Below, one piece after another: positions 1-12,370 of a stretch of 64,000 nucleotides of DNA. The notes below the pieces were generated by a model. The model had not been told where the DNA came from and did not search any database. It was given only the letters and a program-made list of their open reading frames with translations. Within the stretch, counting starts at the first letter, position 1. The number at the start of each line of letters is the position of its first letter. The stretch is from Amoebophrya sp. A120 (Eukaryota; Sar; Dinophyceae; Syndiniales; Amoebophryaceae). Both the position numbers and the translations under genes were made by a program. The stretch covers positions 124,001 to 188,000 of the forward strand of contig CAJINV010000017.1 in assembly GCA_905178155.1 (NCBI GenBank), read 5' to 3'.

Positions 1-3000
1 ATGATGCAAAACGAACGCAGCACCGACGCCGACCGCTCTACCAACAGAAGCGAGTCCGCCGCGAGTAAGAAAAACACTGGGACAATCTGGGATGACGAAG
101 AAGACGAACACTCTGCTTCCTTGTCTTGCAGTAACGACCAAAGTAGTAGTAGCCACGAAGTTGACCAAGGACTGCATCAAGCTGCGGAAAACTACTCAAG
201 TCTGGGCTTTCGACCTGAAAATAATCGACAAGGAAGCGTTGTTTCGCTGGAAACACATCTGGCGCTATTCGTTGAGGCGTTCTGGGAAAGTTTGATGACA
301 TTCGCCTGTTCTAGTACTAGCAGTGGAGATGAAAATGCAGAAGTAGATCAGGCTACCGCGTTCGCCCGTTGCATGGAAGCTTGCGAGCTTTATTTCCAGC
401 ACATTCTAGAGCGAGAAGTGCTCGTGGTCCAGAAGGTGACTGGAAGTGGAACCGACAACATCAAGGACGGTGCATCCGCTGCTGACGCATGGACGGGTTT
501 TGTGAGTATAGTGATCATGACTTCGAGAGTTTTGGTAGGAAAGTTGCAACCTTTCGGAGCTGCAGTACCTGGCGAAACGGCAGGAGCTCCTTCATCCGGG
601 GCCGCTCAATTCCCAGCTGCAAAATCGAAGACGGTGAACTCTTCCTTCGCAAACATGGTAGCGAGTATACAATCGCAACTCTTTACCCGCACTCTAGTGG
701 TGCTGTCTCGCGTCGTGGATGCGAACCAAAGCGAAATATCCCAGGAGGGGAAGATGAAAGGCGGCACCAAAAGAACCGTAATTGGCCGGGCGGAGAAATG
801 TCTAGTTGTACCGACAGCAGTTGTATTATCCGCCCGTATAGCAGCAGGCCTGATGCGGTTCATGAGCGGCATCCTGCGGACCGGCGGCGCTTTCTCAACA
901 GGTGGAAGTTCGTCCTCTCCACAGCAGCCAGCTTTGCCCCTGACGGCGGTTTTGCGCGCCATTCACATCGAACAAACGGGAACAACAACTGGAGGCAACA
1001 CGTCCCTTCAGCCAGTGCGACCAGCTGTGACATCAGAGAGTGCACAGGAGCAAGCGCTGCCGGGGGTTGTGGCCGCCGAGGAGCAAGCGTCCACCTGCAC
1101 AAGAAGCATTTTCGCCGCCCCACCAGCGGTTATTTTCAGAAGCGGTCACATGATTTGTCTCCCCGCCTCTGCTGCCTCGCCAGCAGCATCAAGTGCAAGA
1201 CCATGCACGGCGCCAGCGCCAAATGGCATTTTGCTGAAGCAACAGTGGCAACTTTTATCCGCCATTGTCAGCTTCCTGTGGCACAGTAGCTCTTTTTTTT
1301 CCGAAGATCTTTCACGCGCAAAGGAGAGCGTCGCTCAGCATCGATCAGGAAGCAAGCAAAAGAACAATCGAGATGGACCAGTCCCCACTACAACCTTCCT
1401 GCACAGTCTTCTCAGCAGAGGGTTGCTTTGGGTGGAGCTGCTGCAAAGCCACAACTTTCTTCCCTTCTTGCTCAACTACAAGGACAGGAAAGGCTGGCTG
1501 CCGTTTTGCCGGCTGCTGGTGAAGTGGCTGCGGTTTCTGCACGCAGTTTCTGTTCAGTTGGAGAACTACGTGCACAATTCGAACAAGGGCAGCGGAAAGC
1601 GATTGAACCAAGCAGAAGTTCACACTAAGAGAAACGAAAAAGCCTCGAACTGTACGACCAAAACCGCCGAAGCTGCTGCTCTGGAGCCCAGCTTGAGGAA
1701 AACCACCGAGTTGCTTTTGCTCCTACTTCACGACTACCCGGACTTCCTGTCTGAGTACTACCAGCTGCTACTGAACGCCCTGCCATATGAAATCGACAAG
1801 CCGAAAAACTCCAGTACCCGTACCGCACAGGCACTGCAGCTAATGGTGCGTGGCGAGCAAAACCAAAACCTTCAACGTAGCACATACCGTCACGACTGTA
1901 CCACGAAAGGCCCTGCTACAGGCGATTGCTTCACGCAGATCAGAAACATCATCAGCTTTGCGCATCCAGCGAAGTTTTTCACAGAGCCGCCGAGTATCTG
2001 TTCTAGTCCCGGTCGCGCCAACACAACTTCTTTCCCCGATCCTAGTACGTCTAGTGCGGCTGAGATCGATCGCTTTCTGGGTGCCTGCATTAACTTGAAC
2101 ACGAACCGGGAGGACTGCAACAACGGTGGAAAAAGACCGCAGCAAGGATCTTCACCACTGCCAACTATTCGCGGACCCGCCGCGGTGGAGCAAGCTGTGC
2201 TTGCTAGCGAAGAGTTCGAGAAGTCTTTCATGTTTATCCAGGAAAAAACACCCATCCCCATCCATTTTGTGCATGGCAAATTGGATGGGGATGGGTGTTT
2301 TGTTCTCGATAATGTTGCTCAAGTCCACACAGAGTTTGAAGGGACAAAACCCATCTTCAAAGTCGTGCTCGTCCTATGTAGAGGCCTACGTCACCTGCGT
2401 AGATTGTCTGCAGCAGCGCGGCGGTGACAAATGGGATCTTGTGCTGCAACAGGAGGACTTAGAGGAGGGAGATGACAAGGATGATCTACAGAAACTTCCA
2501 GGTACCATTTCAGCTCCAGCATACTTGATTCGAATTCCTGTTCATCCTGGCATTTCAGAATTAGAAGGTCAAAGTAGTGCTATCGGGTGACATGAGGTAA
2601 CAGTATCTAGGAGCATTCTTCAGAAGCGTCGTGGTTGTTTTGCGAGCAGCAGGAGAAAGTCTCACTACATGTTCTTGGATGCAGTTGGTTTGCAATATCA
2701 TTTCCTACATCCATTTTCATCCGCTCGATAAGGTTCTAACTCAGGTATCCGCGTCCGGGCCGGCCCTTCTCTGAAAAGGGGATTTAAGCTCTCCGTATTT
2801 CGCGGATTAGATGAAGTTCCGACCGAGTTGCAAACCGCTGCGCGGGCGGAAATTAAGGCGAAAATCGGGAAAGACGCCAATCTTGGAAACGTGCACTCGT
2901 ATCTGTCAACCTTGGTTTTCTATTTGGGAAAAAACTTCGAGATGAGCCACAGCCATGTCACTGGAGGGCGAGCTGCTTCTCCTGATCTTGTCGAAACGGA

Positions 3001-3736
3001 TCTACAAAGTGGCACAGCAGCTCTATCTTCTTTTAAGTCGGACACGACAGTGGCGAGGATCTACCAGCGGACAAGGTCGCGCCGCGCGTTTTCTCTGTTC
3101 CTGTTTCTGCTTTTCGGAGAGCATGACCCCCGGTTTAGCAGCTCCATGACTTCTGCTCGGATGAGTCTCGAAGACAAGGAAGCAGTTTCGCCGTCCTCTG
3201 CTAGACACGACATGAAGATGCTTCACCCGGACCCAGCGGTCGTGCTGAACCTCGCTGTGACCCATCTCCGATATCCCAATGCCCACACAAAAAGCTTTCT
3301 CAATTTGTTTTTCAAGCTCTTTGAGTGGTGCGAGGATATATCTTCGTCTGTTCCGGTCAAAGGAGTGGAGGCGGGCGATGAAGCACAAATGGTTGACAAT
3401 GATGCCTGGAGGGCTGATGCCGAAGGTCCAGATCTACGTCGCCACGCAGGAGGTTCAGCTGCGGAATTAGTGCACCAGCCAAGTACTACAACTAGAAGCA
3501 CAGGTGCAAGAACCAGTGCGGCGCCGGCGGCGGAAAAGGTTCAGGCGGTGCTTATCGAGATTTTTCTGCAAAGGCTCCTCGCACACCGGCCGCATCCCTG
3601 GGGCCTTTTGGTCTGCTTTGTGAGACTGGTCCGGGAAACGAAAAAATACCGCTTTTGGAAAAATTGGAAATTTCTGGCCGAGAATAAAGACTACACGGAG
3701 CTGGAGCAGTTGTTTAAGATGCTGGCGGCTGAATGA
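1..3736 (+). CDS. CNOT1: CCR4-NOT complex subunit 1 (NOT1), C-terminal part
   Basis: NOT1 is the scaffold of the cytoplasmic CCR4-NOT deadenylase. My model is join(1..2234, 2317..2501, 2745..3736), 1136 residues, and it divides by three. Around 1700-1800 the protein reads LLLLLLHDYPDFLSEYY, the conserved opening of the NOT1 C-terminal domain, followed by QIRNIISFAHP. The last exon holds HLRYPNAHTKSFLN and RLLAHRPHPWGLLVCF, near-invariant in NOT1 C-termini, and ends FKMLAAE. The first junction is a 77-bp introner (2235-2311). The second is an ordinary GT-AG intron (2502-2744) joining in phase 1. NOT1 proteins usually exceed 2000 residues, so the ATG at position 1 is probably internal and the gene starts upstream of the window. 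Ser/Gly-rich inserts break up the domain. Family assignment is firm; exon 1 upstream of about 1600 is unrecognisable low-complexity sequence. Confidence 0.85.
2235..2311. mobile_element. Introner element, 77 bp, hairpin type (in CNOT1)
   Basis: It begins TATCCAGGAAAAAACACC and ends in the inverted complement ...GGGTGTTTTGTTCTCGATA. The exact 5-bp duplication ATGTT flanks it (2230-2234 and 2312-2316). Removing the element plus one duplication copy moves frame 1 into frame 2 and gives ...EKSFMLLKSTQ. The two arms are separated by only about 16 bp, so the RNA would be almost one hairpin. The loop carries GCATGGCAAAT, a variant of the motif shared by the other introners. Confidence 0.85.
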
Positions 3737-4798
3737 TATTGATTCTGGCAGCATGGTTTGGCTTTCGTATTCTTTCCGCAAAAATCGCACTATTCGTATT
3801 CGACGACCAGCACTTCTTCTTCTTCATAACGGCCGCCTGCGATTGATGTCGTGTGCCTCTTGAAACGCGACGGTGATCGCTCCGCTTTTTTCCGGATGCG
3901 CAAATTTTATTTTGATAAAAAAGAAGTGAAGTATCTTACTTAGCACTCGAGTTGTAACAGGCTAACGGCGTAACGCAGTCGTATCGCCGTCGTTTATTTG
4001 GTTTTCCTTTTCGCTTTAGAGAAGTAAGTTTGTTTCCCTAGGTATTGGTAGTAGCTGGTGCTCTCAAACGCATTTCAAGACAGGATCTACTCCCGTTGCC
4101 GTTCTCCTGCTTCTTCGCTTTTGTTCTGACTTGAAGAAAAACAAAATTTAGAATAAAGCATTGATACAAAGGTGATGGCTGCTGGACAATATACAGAACC
4201 AAAGAGGCACAAGAAGAAAATACTCACTGCCCCCGCTCCGTTTCGTTATATTCGCAAAAAATCTGGTGCTATATCATTCAGATTTTTCCCAAATTTGGGG
4301 ACTTGTGTTCTCTCCGGCGCCTTTTTTTTTGGAAAAAAGAAGTTGTTCTGAACTGGAAAGTCTGAAAAAAGGAGATGCGATGTCACAGAAGTTGTGTAGC
4401 TGTTGCGCATAAGTTTAAGTTCCAGTCAGTTTCCGTCCATGTGTTGTCCGTCCGGATAGGCAGATGCCTCTCAAGATCTAACCAGTGGAGACCGCCTGTG
4501 TCCGTTTTTTTTTTTGCTGCAGCGCAGGAACCAGCACACCACGGGCGGACACGTGCTTCCAAAAGCGAGGTCGTCATGGCGGTATTCCATGTCAAGTGCA
4601 ATAATTATGCGAAAGACAACAAAATACAAAAGTTAATAAGAGATCATAGACAAAGAACTCAAACTCTAGTAGCGCCGCGTGCTGAGGCGAGGCAATTTGG
4701 CCAGAAACAAACAAAAACATCAGCAAGAAGATCCTGTTTGTGTAAAAATCAAATCAAGATCCCCCAGCCAGGCCTACCACTGCCAGCACTACAACAAG
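3737..4798. other. Intergenic spacer
   Basis: AT-rich spacer between CNOT1 and the next gene. It has homopolymer T and A runs near 4320-4340 and 4505-4515. I see no convincing ORF, RNA gene or repeat. Confidence 0.6.
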
Positions 4799-7635
4799 AT
4801 GTCCGAAGGAGCAGAACAAGAACCTCCCCCGAGTTGCTCTCCTGCTCCGTTCGATGAGCAACCAAGAGATGCACCAGTTCTTCCGGCTCATATCGACGAC
4901 TCCCCCGCGTTGCTCTCTTCTTCCCGGTCCTCGCTCGAACTCGACGCCGACCAGGAATCGTCTCCGGAAAATATAGGTGCAGCTGCAGAGCCAAGCAGAA
5001 CGAACACCACCACCAACGCCGGCAATCCTTTTCTAAATCCGGACCTCTCTCCAGAGGAACTGAACAAATACGATGGGGAGCCAGCGGCGGAACAAATAAT
5101 TGGTGGGCAGAGGAAGACATCTTCTTCAGCTGGCTGCCCTCGCCCTGCTGGATCGTTGAGCTTGGCCGCGGGCAAGGAGCAGGAGCTATCTTCTAGGTCG
5201 CATCAAACTTCTGATCGCATGTTCACAAAGCCGCCAAGCGTGCACAGCACGGACCACGGCAACGACGGCGAACAGCTGAGCAAGAGTCTCCTGAGCAGCA
5301 ACAGCAGTCCTGCGTGCTCCGTCGAGCTGACGCCAGCAGCTGCCGCAGGAATTATCGGGCCTTTACCTTATTGTAATCCGCCTGGTGCCGGCACGAAGAC
5401 CACTTTGCAAGAATCAGCAAAGTTGCGTCCTCCTCTTCCGAAGTCCGGTACTATCAAAACCAAAAGTGAGCTGATTCTGGAGAAGCAGTTGTTGCAAGAG
5501 CAGAAGGAAAAGGCTGCAGAGGAGGAACTGAAGCTACAAACTCTTCAAAAAATACGACTACCTGGGCCGGAGAATAAACCAGCGGATTTTGTTGTTGTCC
5601 CGAAAGCTGCAGCTGGGTCTGCTGCCGACAACATTCTTGTTCCTCCCATTGCCCCTCCAGCTGTGTCCAAAGCCTCGGCGCTCTCGTCGACTACGAGCTC
5701 GCGGCCCCGCATCATGCGAGAGGCACCGCCCCCGATTATGGCGGCACCAGCACCGCCTCGGGATAGTTCGGAAGAGGACCCGATTTTCGAGTCGCCCGAA
5801 CCCTGTTCTACTTATTCCGGGCAAATTGTGATTGAGCAGAATGAGCACGCTCCAGAACTACAAGTACAGAAAAAAGCGCAAAAGAAGAACGGCGGCGGAA
5901 ACAACCCCTTCAACAATTCGATAGTTCCGAACTTTGGAAAGATAAAAAGCTGCAATAAACTGAAGCCAGTCAACAACAGCGCGTTGCTTCTCATGGCCCA
6001 GCAGACGAATAACTTGTTGGTCCTCCCAAATAACGCGACGAATCAAGTTGTAAAGGACAAGAATCGACCTCGACCCGGATCTGAAGAAGAGGTGTTGACG
6101 GAGAAGGAGCGTAAGTACTTCAGAGCGAGATACGAACACGCCCTCCCGACCGCGTATCCAGAAATGCCGAAGAAGGAGCGACGCGTGCTGTTCTACTTCC
6201 ACAGCACTACGCGGATGCAGCTCCACCCGAGCTGTGACGATCCCGAAAAGAAGATTCCGATGGCCAATATGCCGGACATGACGCAGATGATTGAGTTGAT
6301 GGGCCACTTCTACGGACCCTGCCGCATGTATCCGAGCGAAATCCTGGGTCAAGTCAAATTTCTTGATTTTGTTCATCACTATAACTTTTTGCAGCAGTAC
6401 AACCATTACCGTACGAACCCGTGCGTCGCAAGAAACAAAGTTGCGGCTGCGAAGTGTTTGTAGCAGCTTCGGCTGCTGCAGTAGGTGGCGTTCCAAATGA
6501 TCCAAGCTGCACTCGTCATACGAGGATGGGCATCAGATGCATCACCCTGTGACGCCAACAAGACTTGCCTGACTGGATTCAAAAAGAGTTGGAACTTGAC
6601 TCAAAATTTGCACTGCAGACTGTGACTACTGAAGAAGAACTTGATGACTCTGACTCAAAATTTGGCCATGATAGGTTCTCAGACCGCAAGCCGTGGCACC
6701 GCACACTCGTCGTGACCTTCGCCAAGTACGAATCGGTCCTGAAGCTGAAGCAGGACTTTTCTAGTCGGAAGATGAAGAAGCAGTTCTTGAAACTACACCA
6801 GAAGTCTCTCGCCGGAACGACCGGCAAAAAATTCACAACCAAGAAGGCCTCCACCGACGAGAGCGCAGATAAAGATAAGTTCAAGATGAAGTGCCCACTG
6901 CAGCCCCTGCCGCAGAACTGGCAGAAAGTAGACAGCAGCAAGGACAGCGGGAAGAAGATGAAGAATGGCGGAGGCTGCCGTACTGTCGCGACGACTTCCG
7001 CCACCAAATCGAAATCAACATCCTGCACCGACTTACTGCCTCCCCTTTTGTGCAAGCTCCTCGACGCGGGCTACAAGAAGTTTGAAGTTGAGGTTCCCGT
7101 TGGCAACCTGATTTTCACGACGCACGACGAGGCGCGGGAAGAGAGTAGTGCGGACGAGCGCTTCCTGGAAGACGAGGTGGATGAAGCGGCGTCAGAAGAA
7201 GTGAAGCTGCGAGAAGGCTGCAAAAAATCTACTACGAGGACCTCCACTGCGGTTATACCTGCCTCTTTCGACGCAGGGCGAGGAACAATCAGTGGAGGTA
7301 GTACCAAAGCACCTCTAGTGGCAGGGAAGATAAACACCAAAAGCGGTATATCGGTACAGGCGTCCATCGCCCTCGAAGCAGCCGCATCGAAGGACAAAGC
7401 CGCTAATACTGCTGCTTCTTCGCTCGCTCCCCCTTGCCCCCCTGCGGTCCCGAAGGCGAAGGGAAAGTGGACCAGTTTCAAAAGTACGGGAATAAACACA
7501 GGCGATATTGGGCGAATTGACAACGGGTCGGATTCCAGCGAAGTCGATCTGAACGCGTTCTATAATCCGAAATTCAGTGCCACGCTTCCGTACTCGAGAA
7601 TCAAGAAAAAGTCGCCATTCGGTATGGGTTCATAA
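4799..7635 (+). CDS. Hypothetical protein, low-complexity N-terminus
   Basis: The start is the ATG at 4799 (MSEGAEQEPPP). The model is join(4799..6455, 6563..7635), 909 residues, using a GT-AG intron whose phase fits (codon TAC across the junction). The first 430 residues are acidic, Ser/Pro/Glu-rich and disordered. A folded-looking block follows (about residues 440-600) containing LTEKERKYFRARYEHALP, FYFHSTTRMQLHPSCDD and FLDFVHHYNFLQQYNHY; after the intron come KPWHRTLVVTFAKYESVL and a Lys-rich stretch. I recognise no family. The stop at 7633-7635 may be intronic: a donor at 7622 and an acceptor at 7700 would continue in frame into the block at 7701-8026, which has a membrane helix. No introner is seen in it. 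Confidence 0.6.
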
Positions 7636-7700
7636 CAAGTGGTGCGATAGTTTTTGAGGCCATAAAGTTGCATGTGTACTACGGATCATTTATTGTGCAG

Positions 7701-8026
7701 CACGAGCTGCAAGAGCAAGCCACGAGAAGGCCAGAAAGAGTTGTGCGTACTACTTGGCATTGGTACTACTTGCTATCGGGATTATTTTCATTCCACCGAC
7801 CGCCTACACGTTAGTGATTCAGCAAAAGGAAACAAGGAATTTCCATTCTATTGATGCATTGCAAGCATGGCCTGAAAAAATACGGTATCTCCCCATCTCC
7901 ATAGCCCGCCACAAGAAGAAAGAGGAGCAAGAAGCGCTGACAGCGACGAAAAACACAGGAAAGGCTCCGGACACGTACTTCCAATCTGCTGATAAATTGT
8001 CATTTGATCCGCATGCTTCTACATAA
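7701..8026 (+). CDS. Possible exon with one membrane helix
   Basis: Open in frame 2 from the acceptor TGTGCAG at 7694-7700. It encodes a hydrophobic segment (YYLALVLLAIGIIFIPP) followed by a Lys/Glu-rich tail. Splicing 7621 to 7701 is phase-compatible with the preceding hypothetical gene. Splicing 7974 (donor GTACTT) to 8167 is phase-compatible with the following RS-rich block. It may therefore be an internal exon, a terminal exon, or non-coding. No family recognised. Confidence 0.3.
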
Positions 8027-8166
8027 CATCTACAGCTTGCTACGGCTGTGCCCATGAACATGATTAATTTTTGTGACGAGGTGTCGTGTGAAGTACTGTC
8101 GTACTCATGTCCCATGATGACAAAAAATAGACATGCGAGCGAGAGAATAAATTAACACCTGTTCAG

Positions 8167-10123
8167 GTTTGTGCGGCGGTCCGTGTCGAAGCGGAGGAAA
8201 AAGAAGAAAAAAGCCGCGCGACGGCACAACAAATCTAACTCCCGCGACCGCTCGGGTGCACGATCTTCCCGATCGCCTTCGCGCCGGCGCCGCCGCAGCC
8301 GCGACGACAGCCGCAGTCGCGGGCGCAAGCGAGATCGCCGCAGCTTATCCGGCAGTCGCCGCGACAGGAACAACGGTCGCAGTATGTCGGGGCCTTTCGC
8401 TTCGAAATCGCGACGAAGGTCCTCCGCTCGCGGAACTACACCGCGGAGCGCTGGCGGTAAGAAGGACCGCAGGAGCCGCAGTCGTAGCCGTCGTGGGCGT
8501 GGTCGCGGCAGCAGACGCGATTCGAGTGCTCGCAGTGCGGGGCGCCGCGGCAACAGGAGTGGCGGATCAAGAAAGAGCCGCAGCCGGCGGCGCGCCTCAC
8601 GGTCCAGGAGCGGCAGCGGCCGACGGGGGAGGAAAACAAGTCGAGGCAGGGCACGAAGTAACTACCGCAAAAGGTCTACTTCTCGGTCCAGATCGCAGGA
8701 GGGTGGGTATTTTTCAACATCCCGTGGGAGGAAACGGAGTTGCGGGAGCGCAAGTCGCAGTCGCAATCGCAGCGCAGGCTCGAGGAATGGCGGATCTCGT
8801 CCGCGGCGCAACAAGAATCGCGACAGGTCCGCTTCATCCCGCTCCGGAGGAGGCTCTCGTCGTCGCCGTCGATCGTCTGTCCGGATCATATCCTCTGCAA
8901 AAGTACTGGTCGTACTCCTCGTAATTAAAAATTGCAATTATACGTACAAATACTACAAGGACTTCTAAAGTTGTACTAGACTGTGACTAGTACTAGACCA
9001 CAGCAATTACAACTTGCTAAGTGTAAGTTCAAAAAAATTCATCCCACTAGTGCGATCATGCTTTTGCAATCCATACCGAAGTCTTCGAAAGAACCAATCC
9101 CGGTCGGTCTCTCGCGGCGGCAGTCGGCGGAGCAGGTCGCCGCGAGACCGCGGTGTCAAGCGGGACCGGTCTTCTGGGACGACCCCCGGTGGTCAGGTGA
9201 AAATAAACAAGACGCAAGCTACCAAAACTACCACGAACGAAAACGAGGACAAGAACGATCTGAACTCTCCTGCTCCTCCTGCCGAGGACGGTGCAGAAGA
9301 GAATGCGGACGACCGACGCAACGACAACCGGTCCCGCTCTCGGTCCACCGCTCGGCGAAAGCGATCGCGACGCCGAAGGCGCAGAAACGAAGATAGAAAG
9401 GATAGCCCCACAGATGAAGTAGAGCAGGAGGACAATAGTCGGAGTCCGCAAGAGCCGCGGCGTCGGGCGCGGGACCGTCGCAAACGCCGGCGGCGGAACC
9501 GCCGCGAATCAGGGGTCGACGAGGGCGACGGAGTAGAGGGTGGTTCTGGTTCCAACAAGGACTCGCAATCCAGACACAAGTCCTTGAAAAGCTGCAAAAA
9601 TGAAAAGCCTCCTGGCGCTGATGATACCAATCAAGTACTAGATCCAGCACTACACGGTAAAGTAGAGCAGGAGTCTGCTGCAGTAGATCACGCCGAAATA
9701 GACAAAAATCAACTGCGGAATGAACAACATCCTGAGATGCGAAGCGACGACGTCGGCTCATGTCTCCGTGGTCTTCTCGCTCCGACTTTGCTAGCCGATG
9801 CGGCAGGTCATGTTGGACGAGGTCAAGAAGACATCAAGCGGGAAGGCGGTACAGAAGAAAAGACGCTCAGCCTCAGTCGAAAAAGCGAAAAGGCGAATAA
9901 ACAGGCTGCAAAAACATCCACGCCCGAGTCCGTCGGGGCGTTCGGGGAAGAAAGCCCGCCGGTGAGCGACGAGGCTGGTGCACCAGAATCCTTGCGTAGT
10001 TCGGAGCGCATACTGAGCCGTGGAGTCGGGACTACGGCGTCAAGCCCATCTGGTAAGCTGCCCGTGTCCGTGATTATTGTTTTAATTATTTCTGGCTATC
10101 TTGCTTTCTCATTCTCTGCCTGA
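8167..10123 (+). CDS. Arg/Ser-rich (RS-domain) protein
   Basis: Two frame-2 blocks (8167-about 8888 and about 9080-10123) encode long RS/RG repeats such as RRSRSPRDRG and SRSRSRRGRGRGSRR, then an acidic, less biased tail. RS domains are typical of nuclear-speckle splicing factors, but no RRM or other fold is visible, so the role is open. The coding sequence opens right after the acceptor TTCAG at 8162-8166 without an ATG, so either an upstream exon exists or this is a trans-splice site. The blocks are separated by a weak introner-like insert (8889-9075). The last codons (10053-10123) translate to a hydrophobic tail, but this could be intron: GT at 10053 to AG at 10186 joins in phase to the next Gln-rich ORF. 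Confidence 0.55.
8889..9075. mobile_element. Candidate degenerate introner, 187 bp (RS-rich gene)
   Basis: It starts TATCCTCTGCAAAAGTA and ends ...GCTTTTGCAATCCATA, so both ends match the TGCAAAAGTA family found three times in DYNC2H1. The flanks GATCA and CCGAA do not match, so no TSD survives. Element plus 5 bp is divisible by three, which keeps frame 2 open on both sides. The internal motif appears only as GCAATTACAAC. Probably an old copy. Confidence 0.5.
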
Positions 10124-10200
10124 TGGCATCGAGTAGGGCGGCAACGAGCGCTAAAATTCTTCAATTGCGGTTGCTGATGCGATCAGTTCGTCCTAAACGG

Positions 10201-11171
10201 ATGGTCATGTCAAAAAACACAAACAACTCACCAGATTCGCACATTCATGGCACCGCGACGTGTCACTCTCGTCAAGGCATCGCGCACCACCAGCAAGAAC
10301 AGCATCAGGAACTGCATCAGTTCCAGCACCAGCCACAGCCAGCAACGCCAAGGGGCGAATTTCTCGAGCAGCAGAGTCACGTGCAGCAGCAATTTTTTTT
10401 CCAGCAGCCGCCCGTCGACCCGCAGTTGTCTGTGGAAGAGCAAGAGGAGCAGATACGGGCCCAAGCTATGCACCTGTTCCAGCAAGAGCCAAAAACGCTG
10501 GAGGAGCAGCAACAGATTACGGCCTACGTGGACAGGCTTTATCTTGCGGCCCAGCAAGTGCGAGAACGAAACCCGTTTTCAACGTCTTCTGCTACCCAGC
10601 CGCATGAAGTTTTAGAGCATGTTGCTGTTGATCCGCACAGCACTCCTGCAGCTGCGCAGCACGTAGTCGCGCAACACCAGCAGCACAATCCATACGCGGC
10701 TACTCCTGTCGGAGGCGCTGGTCGGGTGGCTCTGCAAGCGGGGAGCCACCAGCACATGCAGCAGGCCGTCCTCTCCCAGCAGCAACACAGCCAACAGCAA
10801 CAGATGCTCTACTCGTCTGAAAGACAGCTGCACACGACGCAGCAAGCCCAGCAGGATCAACAGGCTTTGCGGGTGCAGCAACATCAGCAAGAGCGACAGT
10901 ATTCTGATTGCGGTCAGACCGTTGTGTTGACGAGCGGTACAATGACCCCTGGTGCAGCCAAGAGCAGTGTACTGCACACTCCGATGAATGCTGCGGGGCA
11001 TAATTTTCAAGTTGCAGAAGCTCGCCCCACGACCGCGGCCCACCAGGAACTGCAAGCGTCGACTTCTACTACATTGTCGTCTTCATCATCATCTGCCGCC
11101 GCTGTGGGACACGCAAACGGTGGCGCTCCTCCTGGGGTGGCCACGCCAGCTCCCGGAGGCGCCGTTACGAC

Positions 11172-11203
<32 letters not shown>

Positions 11204-11733
11204 CCCAGCAGCAAGCCACGAGTAATAAAGTACAGCCTCCGATCCCGGCCGATGTGCCGAGTATCACGGCGCAGGGCTTGATTCACTTACACCTCATCAA
11301 ACTTGGAAAAAAACGGTCCGTCACCTTTTCGCTCGCGCACAAGGTGTCTGATCTGTGCCAGCGGTACCTGCCCGCGCAGGACTACCACACCTGCTTCGAG
11401 ATCGACCACAACCACCCGGACAATAAGGTTTCCCTGATGCACTACGGGATTCGGGTGCTGCAACTCACGAGGAAGGACACGCGGACGCTGGCACAGCTGC
11501 TGCTAATCGGGATGAACTTGAGTGGCGCGAACCCGAATCAGGTTGCGTTTCCGACGCAGCTGACCTTGGAAGTGCGGGAACTGGGAATCCCCGTGTGCTT
11601 GCACCACGCGGACGGCAGGGTGTCGAATACCATGTACTCCGCCTCCACCACGATAAAAGCCATTTTAGCCGGGTTGGCCGGAAAGTGCATCGCGAAAAAC
11701 CCGTCGACAGGTAGAGAACAGCTGTTTACATAG
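10201..11733 (+). CDS. Gln-rich protein with conserved C-terminal block
   Basis: 510 residues from the ATG at 10201. An overlapping ATG at 10123 opens the same frame but lies in what may be an intron of the RS-rich gene. Residues 1-340 are Gln/His/Ala-rich, including a polyglutamine run at 11171-11215. The last 170 residues look folded: ITAQGLIHLHLIKLGKKRS, LAHKVSDLCQRYLPAQDYH, MHYGIRVLQLTRKD and LTLEVRELGIPVCLHH. I do not recognise the domain. The acceptor GATCAG at 10181-10186, fourteen bases before the ATG, could serve trans-splicing to a spliced leader or cis-splicing from the RS-rich block. Confidence 0.6.
11171..11215 (+). repeat. CAG/CAA microsatellite (polyglutamine)
   Basis: Uninterrupted CAG units with CAA at the ends and one CCC break, in frame in the Gln-rich ORF. 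Confidence 0.9.
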
Positions 11734-12370
11734 TTTTTCATGTTGAGGAAGATAGAAGTACCCTTCTGAACAAAATTCATCGCACTTATCTTTTCCTCTG
11801 GTACAACGTCAACATGGTCGTCCAAGTTTGGATTTAGAAAATCGGAGTTTTTGTACAAAATAAATACAAGAATGCGACTTGTTACAAACGGAAAAAACAG
11901 GCTTTGAATTCAGCGACACACTGACGGTGGGCGAGGCGGTTCGGGAACAGAAGTTGGATAAAGTATACATGAACATAGAGCAGGACGCGTGGGCTTGACC
12001 ACATTTCAACCACGAGGACCTGAAGTAGCGACCGACAAACTTAACGACAACACACGCACATCGACATCATCTTCATTGCTGTGGTTCAAGTTCTTTCTTT
12101 CACACCGACCAAAAAAGCGCTTCGCTCTTCTTGATGTGCTTCGCTATAGGGCACTGCAGGCGGCTCTGACGCCGATTCGGCGGACGGTAAGGGTTCAAGT
12201 TGTAGTTTTTCAAAACAGAACAGCAGCGAGCGATTCTTTAGACGATCGACGCTAAAGACTACATGGCGACATCAAAGAAATACTTCTTACATTTGACTCG
12301 CAGGCTTTCACCGCTCTGGCGACCGACTGATAGTGCTTTTGATTGAAGAAACCTGGACGAGAAGGTAGTA
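11734..12370. other. Intergenic spacer
   Basis: No convincing gene. Ends at the TA that flanks the TIR element beginning at 12371. Confidence 0.6.

Noticed and set aside
7754-8026. Idea that the hydrophobic block is the N-terminus of a CDC50/LEM3 flippase subunit
   Set aside because: Only a vague likeness around the helix; the conserved ectodomain of that family is absent.
10053-10123. C-terminal membrane helix of the RS-rich protein
   Set aside because: The hydrophobic translation coincides with a T-rich stretch after a good donor (GTAAGC), so it is more likely intron sequence.
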